Source: Candidatus Neomicrothrix sp. UBA7388 (GTDB taxonomy: Bacteria; Actinomycetota; Acidimicrobiia; Acidimicrobiales; Poriferisodalaceae). Taken from it: a stretch of DNA of 18,472 bases. A program made the translations under genes and the position numbers. Of the stretch, positions 1 through 8,398 are shown in pieces (positions within the stretch are counted from its first letter, which is position 1; every line of letters begins with the position of its first letter). The stretch lies in NCBI GenBank assembly GCA_002470695.1, contig DKNM01000079.1:1-18472 (forward strand). Direction: 5' to 3'. The notes below the pieces were generated by a model. That model worked only from the letters and a program-made list of their open reading frames with translations. It had not been told where the DNA came from and ran no database searches.

Positions 1-107
1 TCAACTAGAAGTTTGGAGCCAATCCGAGGTCCTTCAATCAATGTCGCTAGCGCTACGGGTATCTCCGACCGAATGGAGTCTCGAAAACGCTCGTAAATCG
101 GTTTCAC
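1..107 (-). CDS. XdhC/CoxF-like maturation protein, second of pair (3' end outside window)
   Basis: Only the first 35 codons are visible; the gene runs off the left edge. The start is a GTG at 107-105 that overlaps the TGA stop of the preceding gene by four bases (GTGA), so translation is probably coupled. The visible N-terminus contains PVALATLIEGPRIGSKLLV, which resembles the start of the XdhC_CoxI domain (a small-residue-rich beta strand followed by G..GSKLLV). XdhC proteins bind and insert the sulfurated molybdenum cofactor into xanthine-dehydrogenase-family enzymes. Pairs of XdhC-type genes, the first with only the N-terminal domain, are found in molybdenum hydroxylase clusters, and this looks like one. 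Whether the Rossmann-like C-terminal domain is present cannot be seen. Confidence 0.72.
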   Translation of the reverse strand, partial: MKPIYERFRDSIRSEIPVALATLIEGPRIGSKLLV

Positions 108-421
108 CAGTCGAGTTCCTCTATGAATAAATGGATCGTGCCGCCGCAAGTCAGCCCAACTGCAAAAGCTTCATCATCGCTATAGCCAAAGGTTGTAATG
201 CCAGACGATCTACGGCCCTCCAGTAATTCCAAAGCTTCGCCTACGACGGCACCTTCGACACAACCCCCCGACACTGAGCCGGCCACTTCGCCCAGAGCAT
301 TAACAGCCATTGCAGCTCCAGGTTCACGCGGGCCGCTGCCTTCTATATCTACGACGCGTGCAACAGCTACTCTTTGACCCAGTCCAAACCATCTTTCGAT
401 GTCATCGAGTATTTCGTCCAT
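104..421 (-). CDS. XdhC/CoxF-like protein, N-terminal domain only
   Basis: This 105-residue protein consists only of the XdhC_CoxI N-terminal domain. Recognisable blocks are EGSGPREPGAAMAV (about 27-40), the GCVEGAVVGEAL segment (about 53-64) and the FGYSDDEAFAVGLTCGG segment (about 78-94), the last two being typical of the family. Full XdhC proteins are roughly 250-400 residues with a C-terminal NAD-binding-like domain, which is absent here; the adjoining gene at 1-107 may supply it. The family acts in the cytoplasm on molybdenum cofactor sulfuration and insertion for xanthine-oxidase-type enzymes; CoxF in CO-dehydrogenase clusters is related. It follows the VWA gene with an 18-base gap in the same direction, so it is probably in the coxD-coxE-coxF-like operon. 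Confidence 0.88.
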   Translation of the reverse strand: MDEILDDIERWFGLGQRVAVARVVDIEGSGPREPGAAMAVNALGEVAGSVSGGCVEGAVVGEALELLEGRRSSGITTFGYSDDEAFAVGLTCGGTIHLFIEELDW

Positions 422-439
422 TTAGCTATGCTCCCATAT

Positions 440-1576
440 TCATGCAGTAACGGCCTCTGCAAGCCGCTCAAGCGACTCGAATGAGTGTCCTTCGATGAAT
501 TGATCCGTGTGCGGCAAAGCAGCCGCCATTCCTTTGGCAAGAGGAGCATAACCAGGCGTGTGCTTCAAGGGATTTACCCATATTTGTCTGAAACTTACCC
601 TATGGAGGCGTTCCATTTGCTCGGAGAGAATTTGAGGATCGCCTCGATCCCAGCCGTCTGAGAGAATGACAACAATAGCGCCGCGCGCCATTCCACGAAT
701 ACCCCATTGGTCATTGAAGTCTCTAATGGTGGAACCCAGACGAGTGCCCCCAGACCAGTCAGAAACAGCATCCGAAGCGGCGTCGAGAGCGGCGTCAGGG
801 TCGAGTGAAGAAAGTTCCCGAGTAACGCGCGTTAAACGAGTTCCGATTGCGAACGCTTCAACACGCGTTCTGCCTACGACCGTTGCGTGAGCGAATCGAA
901 TTAGCGCACGCGCGTAAGGTTCCATCGACCCCGATACGTCAACCAAAAGAATCAACCGGCGTGGACGCCGGTCTCTTCGCAGAAATTTTCTCTCAATGGG
1001 CTCTCCTCCTAAACTCACTGCTCGACGGATAGTTCTCCGCATATCTGGTATCTGAGTTTGGTGCTTCGAACGGACTCTTCTTCTAGAGGCGCGCGTAGTT
1101 GAGCCCAGTCGCAGACTCCCCATTAATTTCCTTAATTCGTTCAACTCCGCTGCGGTACATTCAGCAAAGTCTTTCTCTCTCAACGTCTCTACAGGGCTAT
1201 AACGAAGCTGAATAATTGGGCCAGCGTTGCCATCGTTATCTCCGTTTATCTCGCTATCGTCTTCCCCCGCATCCGTTGCTAGGGAAACACTCACTGATGG
1301 AACAGCGATCTCCAGACGGGACAAAGCCTTTCTTTCCCAAAAGACCTCGAACGCTCTGTTAAATGCATCCACTTCACCCGGGTTTGAAAGCAACGTACAC
1401 CGAGCCGCCCAGTAAACGGGAAGCTTCTCTTCAAGCCCTACCCTCCCCAAAGCCTCAACGAAAGTAGTCACTTTGCTGATCGGAACTTCCAAACCGGCGC
1501 CGCGAAGAATTCGACAGAACGCAACCGCTATTTCAGCCGACCCATTACAAAGCACCTCTTCAGATTCGTCACTCAT
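440..1576 (-). CDS. VWA domain protein, CoxE-like
   Basis: This 378-residue protein has a C-terminal von Willebrand A domain. The metal-ion-dependent adhesion site is intact: DVSGSM at about 213-218, the GGTRLG threonine at about 276-281 and LSDGWDRGD at about 305-313. The N-terminal half is the helical, charged region usual for CoxE-family proteins, with an acidic stretch (EDDSEINGDNDGNA) before an Arg-rich segment. CoxE works with the MoxR-type ATPase CoxD in maturing the metal centre of CO dehydrogenase and related molybdenum hydroxylases. The gene order here, ATPase then VWA then XdhC, matches that assignment. I chose the ATG at 1576, which overlaps the ATPase stop as ATGAGTGA; a TTG two codons upstream (1582) is possible. 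It is not a membrane protein: no hydrophobic helix is visible. The substrate of the partner enzyme cannot be read from this gene. Confidence 0.88.
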   Translation of the reverse strand: MSDESEEVLCNGSAEIAVAFCRILRGAGLEVPISKVTTFVEALGRVGLEEKLPVYWAARCTLLSNPGEVDAFNRAFEVFWERKALSRLEIAVPSVSVSLATDAGEDDSEINGDNDGNAGPIIQLRYSPVETLREKDFAECTAAELNELRKLMGSLRLGSTTRASRRRVRSKHQTQIPDMRRTIRRAVSLGGEPIERKFLRRDRRPRRLILLVDVSGSMEPYARALIRFAHATVVGRTRVEAFAIGTRLTRVTRELSSLDPDAALDAASDAVSDWSGGTRLGSTIRDFNDQWGIRGMARGAIVVILSDGWDRGDPQILSEQMERLHRVSFRQIWVNPLKHTPGYAPLAKGMAAALPHTDQFIEGHSFESLERLAEAVTA

Positions 1577-2501
1577 TCTCAACCGCAGCCATGATCATCT
1601 CGATCCCCTGTTCGGCTACGCGATTCTGATCCTCTCGGTACTTCAAAACCGTTCCCAGCGATAAGCGAATTGTTTCCTCATTAAGCGTCTCTTGACCAAG
1701 TTTTCCAATCGCAGTTGACCAATCAATCGTTTCTGCAACTCCAGGAGGTTTGTAGAGCCCCTGCCCTCGTAAAGAACCGACAGCCAATGCGATTTGGCGC
1801 GCCAAACGATTACTGACGTCGGGAACCTTGAGCCGGATAATTTCTATTTCACGCTCGAGTTCAGGGTGGTTTACCCAGTGGTAGAGACATCGCCGTTTCA
1901 AGGCATCGTGAACGTCTCGAGTTCTGTTTGAGGTAACGACCACTATTGGAGTTACCGCTCCCCCGATAGTTCCCAACTCTGGGATAGTCACCGTGTGGTC
2001 CGACAAGATCTCGAGAAGAAACGCTTCGAATTCATCATCTGCGCGGTCTATCTCATCGATTAGTAATACTGGCCGTTTCCCCGGGGCTGGATCGATAGCC
2101 CTCAGAAGCGGTCGCCGAACAAGAAAACGTTCGGAGTACAACTCGTCTTCGACGACCTCAATTTCAGTTTGTGCTCGCCCTGAAGCTTCTGCGCTTCTCA
2201 AATGAAGAAGTTGACGGGTGTAGTCCCACTCATAGAGGGCCTGCGAGGAGTCAATGCCTTCATAACACTGCAATCGAATTAGTTCGCTATCCGTCCAAGA
2301 GGCTAGAGCCTTTGCCAACTCAGTTTTACCCACACCGGCGTCGCCCTCAAGGAATAGAGGTCGTTGCATTGTGAGCGAGAGAAAAACTACGGTCGCCAAA
2401 CCTTCATCGCTTAAATAATCGTTTTCTGTTAGCGCCTTAAGAACTTCGTCCGGAGAATTTGGAAACTCAAACATGCTGTTACCAGAATACGGCCTCGACA
2501 C
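1569..2501 (-). CDS. MoxR-type AAA+ ATPase, CoxD-like
   Basis: This 310-residue AAA+ ATPase shows Walker A GDAGVGKTEL (53-62), Walker B VLLIDEID (145-152), a sensor-1 segment TSNRTRDVHDALKRR (about 190-204) with the arginine-rich end typical of MoxR proteins, and a C-terminal helical lid. In carboxidotrophs CoxD is the ATPase needed to build the Cu-S-Mo site of CO dehydrogenase. The following gene is a VWA protein overlapping it by eight bases, the usual MoxR-VWA pairing. The start is a GTG at 2501 with a good GAGGG ribosome-binding site seven bases upstream; an ATG nine codons later (2474) would also give a complete domain. It lies divergent from the SDR gene, 84 bases apart, so a promoter for this maturation operon must lie in that gap. 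Confidence 0.92.
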   Translation of the reverse strand: MSRPYSGNSMFEFPNSPDEVLKALTENDYLSDEGLATVVFLSLTMQRPLFLEGDAGVGKTELAKALASWTDSELIRLQCYEGIDSSQALYEWDYTRQLLHLRSAEASGRAQTEIEVVEDELYSERFLVRRPLLRAIDPAPGKRPVLLIDEIDRADDEFEAFLLEILSDHTVTIPELGTIGGAVTPIVVVTSNRTRDVHDALKRRCLYHWVNHPELEREIEIIRLKVPDVSNRLARQIALAVGSLRGQGLYKPPGVAETIDWSTAIGKLGQETLNEETIRLSLGTVLKYREDQNRVAEQGIEMIMAAVENE

Positions 2502-2508
2502 GATTTAG

Positions 2509-2525
2509 CCCTCACCAGATGGTGA
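2509..2525 (-). promoter_or_regulatory. RBS of the coxD-like gene inside a small inverted repeat
   Basis: On the minus strand GAGGG (2509-2513) lies seven bases before the GTG start at 2501 and decides that start over the ATG at 2474. It overlaps the inverted repeat TCACC-4-GGTGA (2512-2525), so a short hairpin could partly mask it, or the repeat could be a protein-binding site in the divergent spacer between coxD and the SDR gene. The ribosome site is well supported; a regulatory role for the repeat is speculation. Confidence 0.5.
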
Positions 2526-2585
2526 TTCAGCAGAGAGTCCCAATTTACCGATATGTTTCGGCCATACATTTGAAGGGATTTAAAC

Positions 2586-3332
2586 ATGGATCTGGGTATC
2601 AGAGGACGAACAGCAGCGGTAGCCGCGGGGTCGGCCGGACTGGGTTTAGGAACTGTTAAAGCTCTCGCAGCTGAAGGTGTTCGTCTTGCTATCTGCGGAC
2701 GAGACGCATCAAAACTGCAAACAGCCGTGGACTCTGTAGATGGCGAGATCATCGCTATCGAGGCGGACTTAGCCAGCCCGGCATCCGCCCGTGAGTTTGT
2801 CGAGCAAGCGATTACTAGTTTGGGGCAATTAGATATTCTCGTCACGAATGCCGGTGGGCCACCGCCAGGGACGTTCGAAAACACCGATCTTGATGCTTAT
2901 CAGGCAGCGTTCGACATGAATTGCAGATCAATGATCGAAATGTGTCGAACCGCTATCCCGGCGATGCGAGAACGCGGCTGGGGGCGAGTCTGCGCAATCA
3001 CAAGTGTTGGCGTTAAACAGCCGATCGAGTTCCTAATGGCGAGTTCAGTTGCGAGAGCGGGACTTACAAGTTTCCTCAAGATCACCGCCAGGGAAGTGGC
3101 CGGAGATGGGGTAACAGTTAACTCTGCCCAACCCGGCACTCATTGGACTGACCGTGTCGCGAAAATCGTCCCAGACAGAGAAACCGCCGCATCTTCAGTT
3201 CCGGCACGCATCACTGGTGATGCTGACGACTTCGGAGCGGCAGTGGCCTTCCTATGCTCAGAGCAAGCAAAATTCATTACCGGCACAGGCCTGCTCATTG
3301 ATGGGGGTCAGGCTTCAGGTTTGTTGGATTAG
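2586..3332 (+). CDS. SDR-family oxidoreductase with atypical active site
   Basis: This 248-residue classical-length short-chain dehydrogenase/reductase has a Rossmann fold with a glycine-rich cofactor loop AAGSAGLGLG (13-22), NAGG (88-91) with GGPPPG following, the structural Asn N112, the catalytic-position Ser S140 and a C-terminal GTGLLIDGG motif. The canonical YxxxK pair is replaced by SxxxR (S153, R157). I recall an SDR subgroup carrying NAGGPPPG together with this substitution, annotated loosely as 3-oxoacyl-ACP reductase-like, so a normal ketoreductase activity should not be assumed. An AAGGGA-like ribosome site precedes the ATG. It is the only plus-strand gene among the cox-like genes, divergent from coxD and convergent with coxM. 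The substrate is unknown. It may process the product of the hydroxylase, or it may be unrelated. Confidence 0.9.
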   Translation: MDLGIRGRTAAVAAGSAGLGLGTVKALAAEGVRLAICGRDASKLQTAVDSVDGEIIAIEADLASPASAREFVEQAITSLGQLDILVTNAGGPPPGTFENTDLDAYQAAFDMNCRSMIEMCRTAIPAMRERGWGRVCAITSVGVKQPIEFLMASSVARAGLTSFLKITAREVAGDGVTVNSAQPGTHWTDRVAKIVPDRETAASSVPARITGDADDFGAAVAFLCSEQAKFITGTGLLIDGGQASGLLD

Positions 3333-3376
3333 TTCTCAATCAGCCACCAGCCCATAAGAACTGCGCCTCAAGTTCA

Positions 3377-3389
3377 GGCTCCCGGAGCC
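3377..3389. terminator. Possible hairpin between convergent SDR and coxM genes
   Basis: GGCTC-CCG-GAGCC forms a five-base-pair GC-rich stem with a three-base loop in the 62-base gap between the two convergent stop codons. Position and symmetry suit a bidirectional terminator, but neither strand has a good run of U after the stem, so this is weak. Confidence 0.3.
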
Positions 3390-3394
3390 CGCCG

Positions 3395-4222
3395 TTATTC
3401 TACGCCACTCGCCTCGAGAGCTCGCTTGGTCAGGACCCGCGCTAGATGAGCCCGGTATTCTGGTGAAGCATTGAGATCGGTGGGAGCCTCAGTGCCGTTA
3501 GCCGCTTCATCAGCGGCTTCCGCTGCCGAGGCACCCGAAGCAAGCGCCGTTTCAACAGCGGTTGCGCGAAGCGGAGTCGAGCCCATATTTACCAACGAAA
3601 CCTGCATAGCGCCGTCCACTTGAGCTGCTGCGACCCCAACGATTGCCCAATCCTGAGCTCTGCGGTTGAATTTCTGGTAATTCCAATTGGTACCAGGCGA
3701 TTTGGGCACTTTGACTTCGGTCAACATCTCATCTTCTGCTAGGGCAGATTCAAAGTAGCCAGTGAAAAAATCGGTAGCCGCAATCTCGCGTTGACCATTT
3801 GGCCCCTGAACGATTAAGGAACCTCCAAGCGCCAACACTGCCGCAGGAAGATCAGATGCAGGGTCCGAGTGAGCGAGAGATCCCCCGATTGTTCCCCTAT
3901 GCCGGACCTGGGGATCGCCGACCTTGCTAGCGACGTGGGCCAACATTGGGCATTGAGCAATTAGCAGATCACTAGTCTCTATGCTTCGATGTTTTGCTAA
4001 GGCTCCGATTGCGATGTGGTCTCCGCGATCTTCTACGTGACTAAGGTCTCGAACGCCCGCAATATCAACGAGCACACTGGGCACGGCTAGCCGCAATTTC
4101 ATCATCGGAATCAACGAGTGGCCCCCGGCAAGCAACTTAGCCTCATCGCCATGTTCGCTAATCAGCGATATCGCCTCATCCGCCGAACTAGCTTTTACGT
4201 AGTCAAAAGAAGCTGGAATCAT
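3395..4222 (-). CDS. Molybdenum hydroxylase FAD-binding medium subunit (CoxM/CutM-like)
   Basis: This 275-residue protein of the PCMH-type FAD-binding family carries the two hallmark flavin motifs: AGGHSLIPMMK (32-42) and GTIGGSLAHSDPASDLPA (110-127). The C-terminal CO-dehydrogenase flavoprotein domain follows. Its length is close to the usual 280-290 residues. In the three-subunit xanthine-oxidase-type enzymes (CO dehydrogenase, nicotinate, quinoline or aldehyde hydroxylases) this subunit passes electrons from the [2Fe-2S] subunit to its acceptor. It begins 12 bases after the coxS-like stop, so the two are cotranscribed. The large catalytic subunit is not next to it: the following gene is the oppositely oriented SDR. 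The name CoxM reflects family membership and does not establish CO as the substrate. Confidence 0.93.
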   Translation of the reverse strand: MIPASFDYVKASSADEAISLISEHGDEAKLLAGGHSLIPMMKLRLAVPSVLVDIAGVRDLSHVEDRGDHIAIGALAKHRSIETSDLLIAQCPMLAHVASKVGDPQVRHRGTIGGSLAHSDPASDLPAAVLALGGSLIVQGPNGQREIAATDFFTGYFESALAEDEMLTEVKVPKSPGTNWNYQKFNRRAQDWAIVGVAAAQVDGAMQVSLVNMGSTPLRATAVETALASGASAAEAADEAANGTEAPTDLNASPEYRAHLARVLTKRALEASGVE

Positions 4223-4234
4223 AACCCCCTGCTT

Positions 4235-4702
4235 TCAGCTCACGTCTTGGCCACTACAGGCCAAGACAGCTTTAACGATGTTGTGATACCCGGTGCATCT
4301 GCAAAGATTGCCTTCAAGACCTTCTCTAACATCTGCTTCGCTTGGGCGCGGATTCTCATCAAGGAGGGAACATGCAGCCATCACCATGCCAGGAGTGCAG
4401 TAGCCGCACTGAAGACCGTGATGTTCACGGAAGCTCTCTTGCATCGGGTGCAGTTCATCACTTGAGGGAGCTAGACCCTCGATAGTGGTTACATTTTCAC
4501 CGTCGGCCTGAACCGCCAACATTGTGCAAGACTTAACCGACTCTCCGTTGACGTGCACTGTGCACGCACCACAGGATGATGTGTCGCATCCAACATTGGT
4601 CCCAGTCAACCCGAGTTCGTCTCTTAAGTAATAGACGAGCAGGGTTCGGGCTTCCACCTCACTAGTACGTTGCGTACCATTAACGCTTACGCTGATCTCC
4701 AC
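4235..4702 (-). CDS. Molybdenum hydroxylase [2Fe-2S] small subunit (CoxS/CutS-like)
   Basis: This 155-residue iron-sulfur subunit has eight cluster cysteines. The plant-ferredoxin-type set is C39, C44, C47 and C59; the second, helical-domain set is C99, C102, C134 and C136 (CGYCTPGM and CRCTGY). It relays electrons from the molybdenum site to the flavin of the medium subunit. I chose the GTG start at 4702 because a strong purine run (GGAGGAAGGG) lies just upstream and the protein then begins with the usual beta strand (VEISVSVNG). A start at 4750 would add 16 residues unlike the family. It is the first gene of the minus-strand cluster and is divergent from the TetR-family gene. Confidence 0.95.
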   Translation of the reverse strand: MEISVSVNGTQRTSEVEARTLLVYYLRDELGLTGTNVGCDTSSCGACTVHVNGESVKSCTMLAVQADGENVTTIEGLAPSSDELHPMQESFREHHGLQCGYCTPGMVMAACSLLDENPRPSEADVREGLEGNLCRCTGYHNIVKAVLACSGQDVS

Positions 4703-4709
4703 AGTTGAT

Positions 4710-4719
4710 CCCTTCCTCC
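4710..4719 (-). promoter_or_regulatory. RBS deciding the coxS-like start
   Basis: The minus strand reads GGAGGAAGGG, with its last purines seven bases before the GTG at 4702. This is one of the strongest ribosome-binding sites in the window and supports the internal GTG over the upstream ATG at 4750. Confidence 0.75.
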
Positions 4720-4867
4720 AACAGTAGGGCGGCATTACGACCGGCCTCAATAATGCCCTATCAATCCAAACATTGCCTCACGGAACTCACTACTTCTTTA
4801 TAGAACCACTCAAAATTTGCGGCGCAGGCGATACACCTTCGCTACGGTCGCTCTGGATTAAAAAGTG

Positions 4868-4887
4868 TTTTGTCTAAGATCACAAAA
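4868..4887. promoter_or_regulatory. Candidate operator (inverted repeat) in the coxS/tetR divergent spacer
   Basis: TTTTGT-8-ACAAAA is a 20-base interrupted inverted repeat in the 249-base gap between coxS (starting at 4702, leftward) and the TetR-family gene (starting at 4952, rightward). TetR-type dimers often bind such sites in the spacer they share with their target. The arms are AT-rich and could arise by chance. The rest of the gap (4703-4951) shows no other feature I can support beyond the coxS ribosome site. Confidence 0.35.
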
Positions 4888-4951
4888 ATGAATTCCTTAG
4901 TTTGTAGGCTCAGGTCACCTATTTCAAATTTTTGTTAGATAAGTTCTCGAT

Positions 4952-5509
4952 ATGCCCGTCGTTGATGACATAAACGAAGATCCAATCGACACCAAGACAC
5001 AAATTTTGGAAAATGCGCGGAAACTGTTCGCTATTCACGGCTACGACGGCACATCGATACGTCAATTGACTGCAAGTCTCGACATCACACCGGCAGCGCT
5101 CTACTACCACTTCGCGTCAAAAAATGATGTGCTTGAAGGATTAGCGGCCAAACTTCACGATACCAGCGACGCATTTTTGGAGCGGATTAGAGACTTTGAC
5201 CAAAGCACTGACTCGATGCGAGAAGCACTTTCTCAATACTACGACGTCTTGGCAGATGACATTCACGTATTTCGGCTTGTCTACAACGACGCCGCAATTC
5301 AGCACAGTCCCATCGGTCAACGCCTACGAAGCCAAGCAAGAGACTTCTATAGCTACCTCGTGGGCCCCAATCCTTCGGTCGAAGACCGCATGCGCGCCGC
5401 GGGCGCAGTCGGAATTATTCGCCTTTCGTTAGAACAAAGAGGGGTTGACCCAGATAAACACAGGGATGTCATTGTTGAGCGTGCTTTTAGAGTGATGACC
5501 GACGTCTAA
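4952..5509 (+). CDS. TetR/AcrR-family transcriptional regulator
   Basis: This 185-residue regulator has an N-terminal TetR DNA-binding domain: helix 1 around 16-29 (KTQILENARKLFAIHG), then the helix-turn-helix at about 36-57 with the family signature TSIRQLTASLDITPAALYYHF, followed by the KNDVLEGL helix. The C-terminal ligand-binding half is all-helical and not recognisably assigned to a ligand class. It is divergent from the coxS-like gene with a 249-base spacer, so the simplest inference is that it controls the molybdenum hydroxylase genes and/or itself. It converges with the ftsB-like gene, with 20 bases between stop codons, and marks the edge between the accessory and housekeeping blocks. 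No strong ribosome site is seen before the ATG. Confidence 0.92.
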   Translation: MPVVDDINEDPIDTKTQILENARKLFAIHGYDGTSIRQLTASLDITPAALYYHFASKNDVLEGLAAKLHDTSDAFLERIRDFDQSTDSMREALSQYYDVLADDIHVFRLVYNDAAIQHSPIGQRLRSQARDFYSYLVGPNPSVEDRMRAAGAVGIIRLSLEQRGVDPDKHRDVIVERAFRVMTDV

Positions 5510-5529
5510 ACCAGCTTCATTGCTAAAAG

Positions 5530-7279
<1,750 letters not shown>

Positions 7280-7340
7280 TCACCGTAACCTCAGAGTTAC
7301 CATCCGATCGTAGCCGTGGACGCCAGGGCGGAAACATTGA

Positions 7341-8390
7341 TCAGTCGTTATTCTCGCTTGCCTTTATCGCCTTCCATTGATCGGCAAGCTCTTCAAGGCT
7401 GGGCATCGGAGAACCAGGCTTGCGTTCAAAGATATGGGGGTGTCGACGAACCATTTTCGCCAATACCGCAGCAGCGACATCATCCAAATCGAAGGAACCA
7501 TTCTCTTCGCCAATAGCACTCTGCAAGAAGATGTGGAATAGCAAATCCCCGAGCTCTTCGACTAAGTGATCAAAAGAGCCATCTGCCAAGTCCAAAGCCT
7601 CGATAGCCGAAACCACTTCATTGGCTTCCTCCAGCAAGCCAGGCACGAGGCTTTGGTGAGTCTGTGCTCTATCCCATGGGCACTCAGCTCTCAGTTGCGC
7701 AACTAGAGATCGTAACGCATCGACTTCTTGCTTCTCTCCCGGTTGAGGCAGTTCCGGAATCCAGAGAGAGGTCAGATGATCGGCACGCACGATCCGGTCA
7801 AGGTCATTCCACTCAACTTCGAAAATGTGCTCGTCGTCCATTCCCAGACGCTGCATAACTTTGACGACATGGGAGCTATCTCCGTCTAAGGCCAGTTTGA
7901 TGTCCGACAAGACAAACTGGTTGTCGCACTGCGAAACAAGTGCCGCTCCGCGCACGCCCACAATTTCACTTTCGAAATTTTGGCCATCAATCAGAGTGAC
8001 CTTGGCTTTAAATGGGTCAATTTCTAATCTCGACCAAACTAGATCCAGAAACGACACGCAAGGAATCACTTCAACATCGACTTCCGGGCGGCTTCGAAGC
8101 AATTCAACCGTGCGCTCCGCAACTAAAGGTGATCCCGGAACCAGGTAACCAATCGTCTCACTATCCCTTGTTTCCGAAATTAGCCTTTCAACGATCGCCG
8201 CATAGACATCGGAGATGGTTGCTTGCGATTCGTACAGGCTATCGAACGACTCTAAATCACCGAACAAACTAGCGCTTGGGTGGCGTTTGGTTCGGAGGAA
8301 AGTTGGGTGCTCCCTTGCCATCCTGCGCGCGAAATCCGGAACCAAAAGACCGTTTCCTGGCCCGAGGCCGCTGACAATGATGCGGCGCAA
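7341..8390 (-). CDS. mazG: MazG nucleoside triphosphate pyrophosphohydrolase with N-terminal tetrapyrrole-methylase-like domain
   Basis: This 349-residue two-domain protein has the B. subtilis YabN architecture. Residues 1-215 form a tetrapyrrole (SAM) methylase-like domain with GLGPGNGLL (8-16) and GYLVPGSPLVAE (81-92). Residues 226-325 form a MazG domain with the LRAECPWDRAQTH entry motif (233-245), metal ligands in EEANE (254-258) and EELGD (278-282), and KMVRRHPHIF (312-321). MazG hydrolyses (d)NTPs to monophosphates and is thought to clear non-canonical nucleotides. The start appears to be a TTG at 8390, eight bases after the lipoprotein gene, with only a weak ribosome site. mazG close to mfd and eno is a conserved actinobacterial arrangement. 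Whether the N-terminal domain is catalytic is unknown. Confidence 0.93.
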   Translation of the reverse strand: MRRIIVSGLGPGNGLLVPDFARRMAREHPTFLRTKRHPSASLFGDLESFDSLYESQATISDVYAAIVERLISETRDSETIGYLVPGSPLVAERTVELLRSRPEVDVEVIPCVSFLDLVWSRLEIDPFKAKVTLIDGQNFESEIVGVRGAALVSQCDNQFVLSDIKLALDGDSSHVVKVMQRLGMDDEHIFEVEWNDLDRIVRADHLTSLWIPELPQPGEKQEVDALRSLVAQLRAECPWDRAQTHQSLVPGLLEEANEVVSAIEALDLADGSFDHLVEELGDLLFHIFLQSAIGEENGSFDLDDVAAAVLAKMVRRHPHIFERKPGSPMPSLEELADQWKAIKASENND

Positions 8391-8398
8391 AGCTGGGC

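Noticed and set aside
4118..4465. 115-codon plus-strand open frame across the coxM/coxS junction
   Set aside because: It lies antisense to two well-supported genes with intact cofactor motifs and shows no domain of its own.
7285..7300. GTAAC-6-GTTAC inverted repeat upstream of eno
   Set aside because: The arms are only five bases long and nothing ties the repeat to a regulator; it is likely chance.
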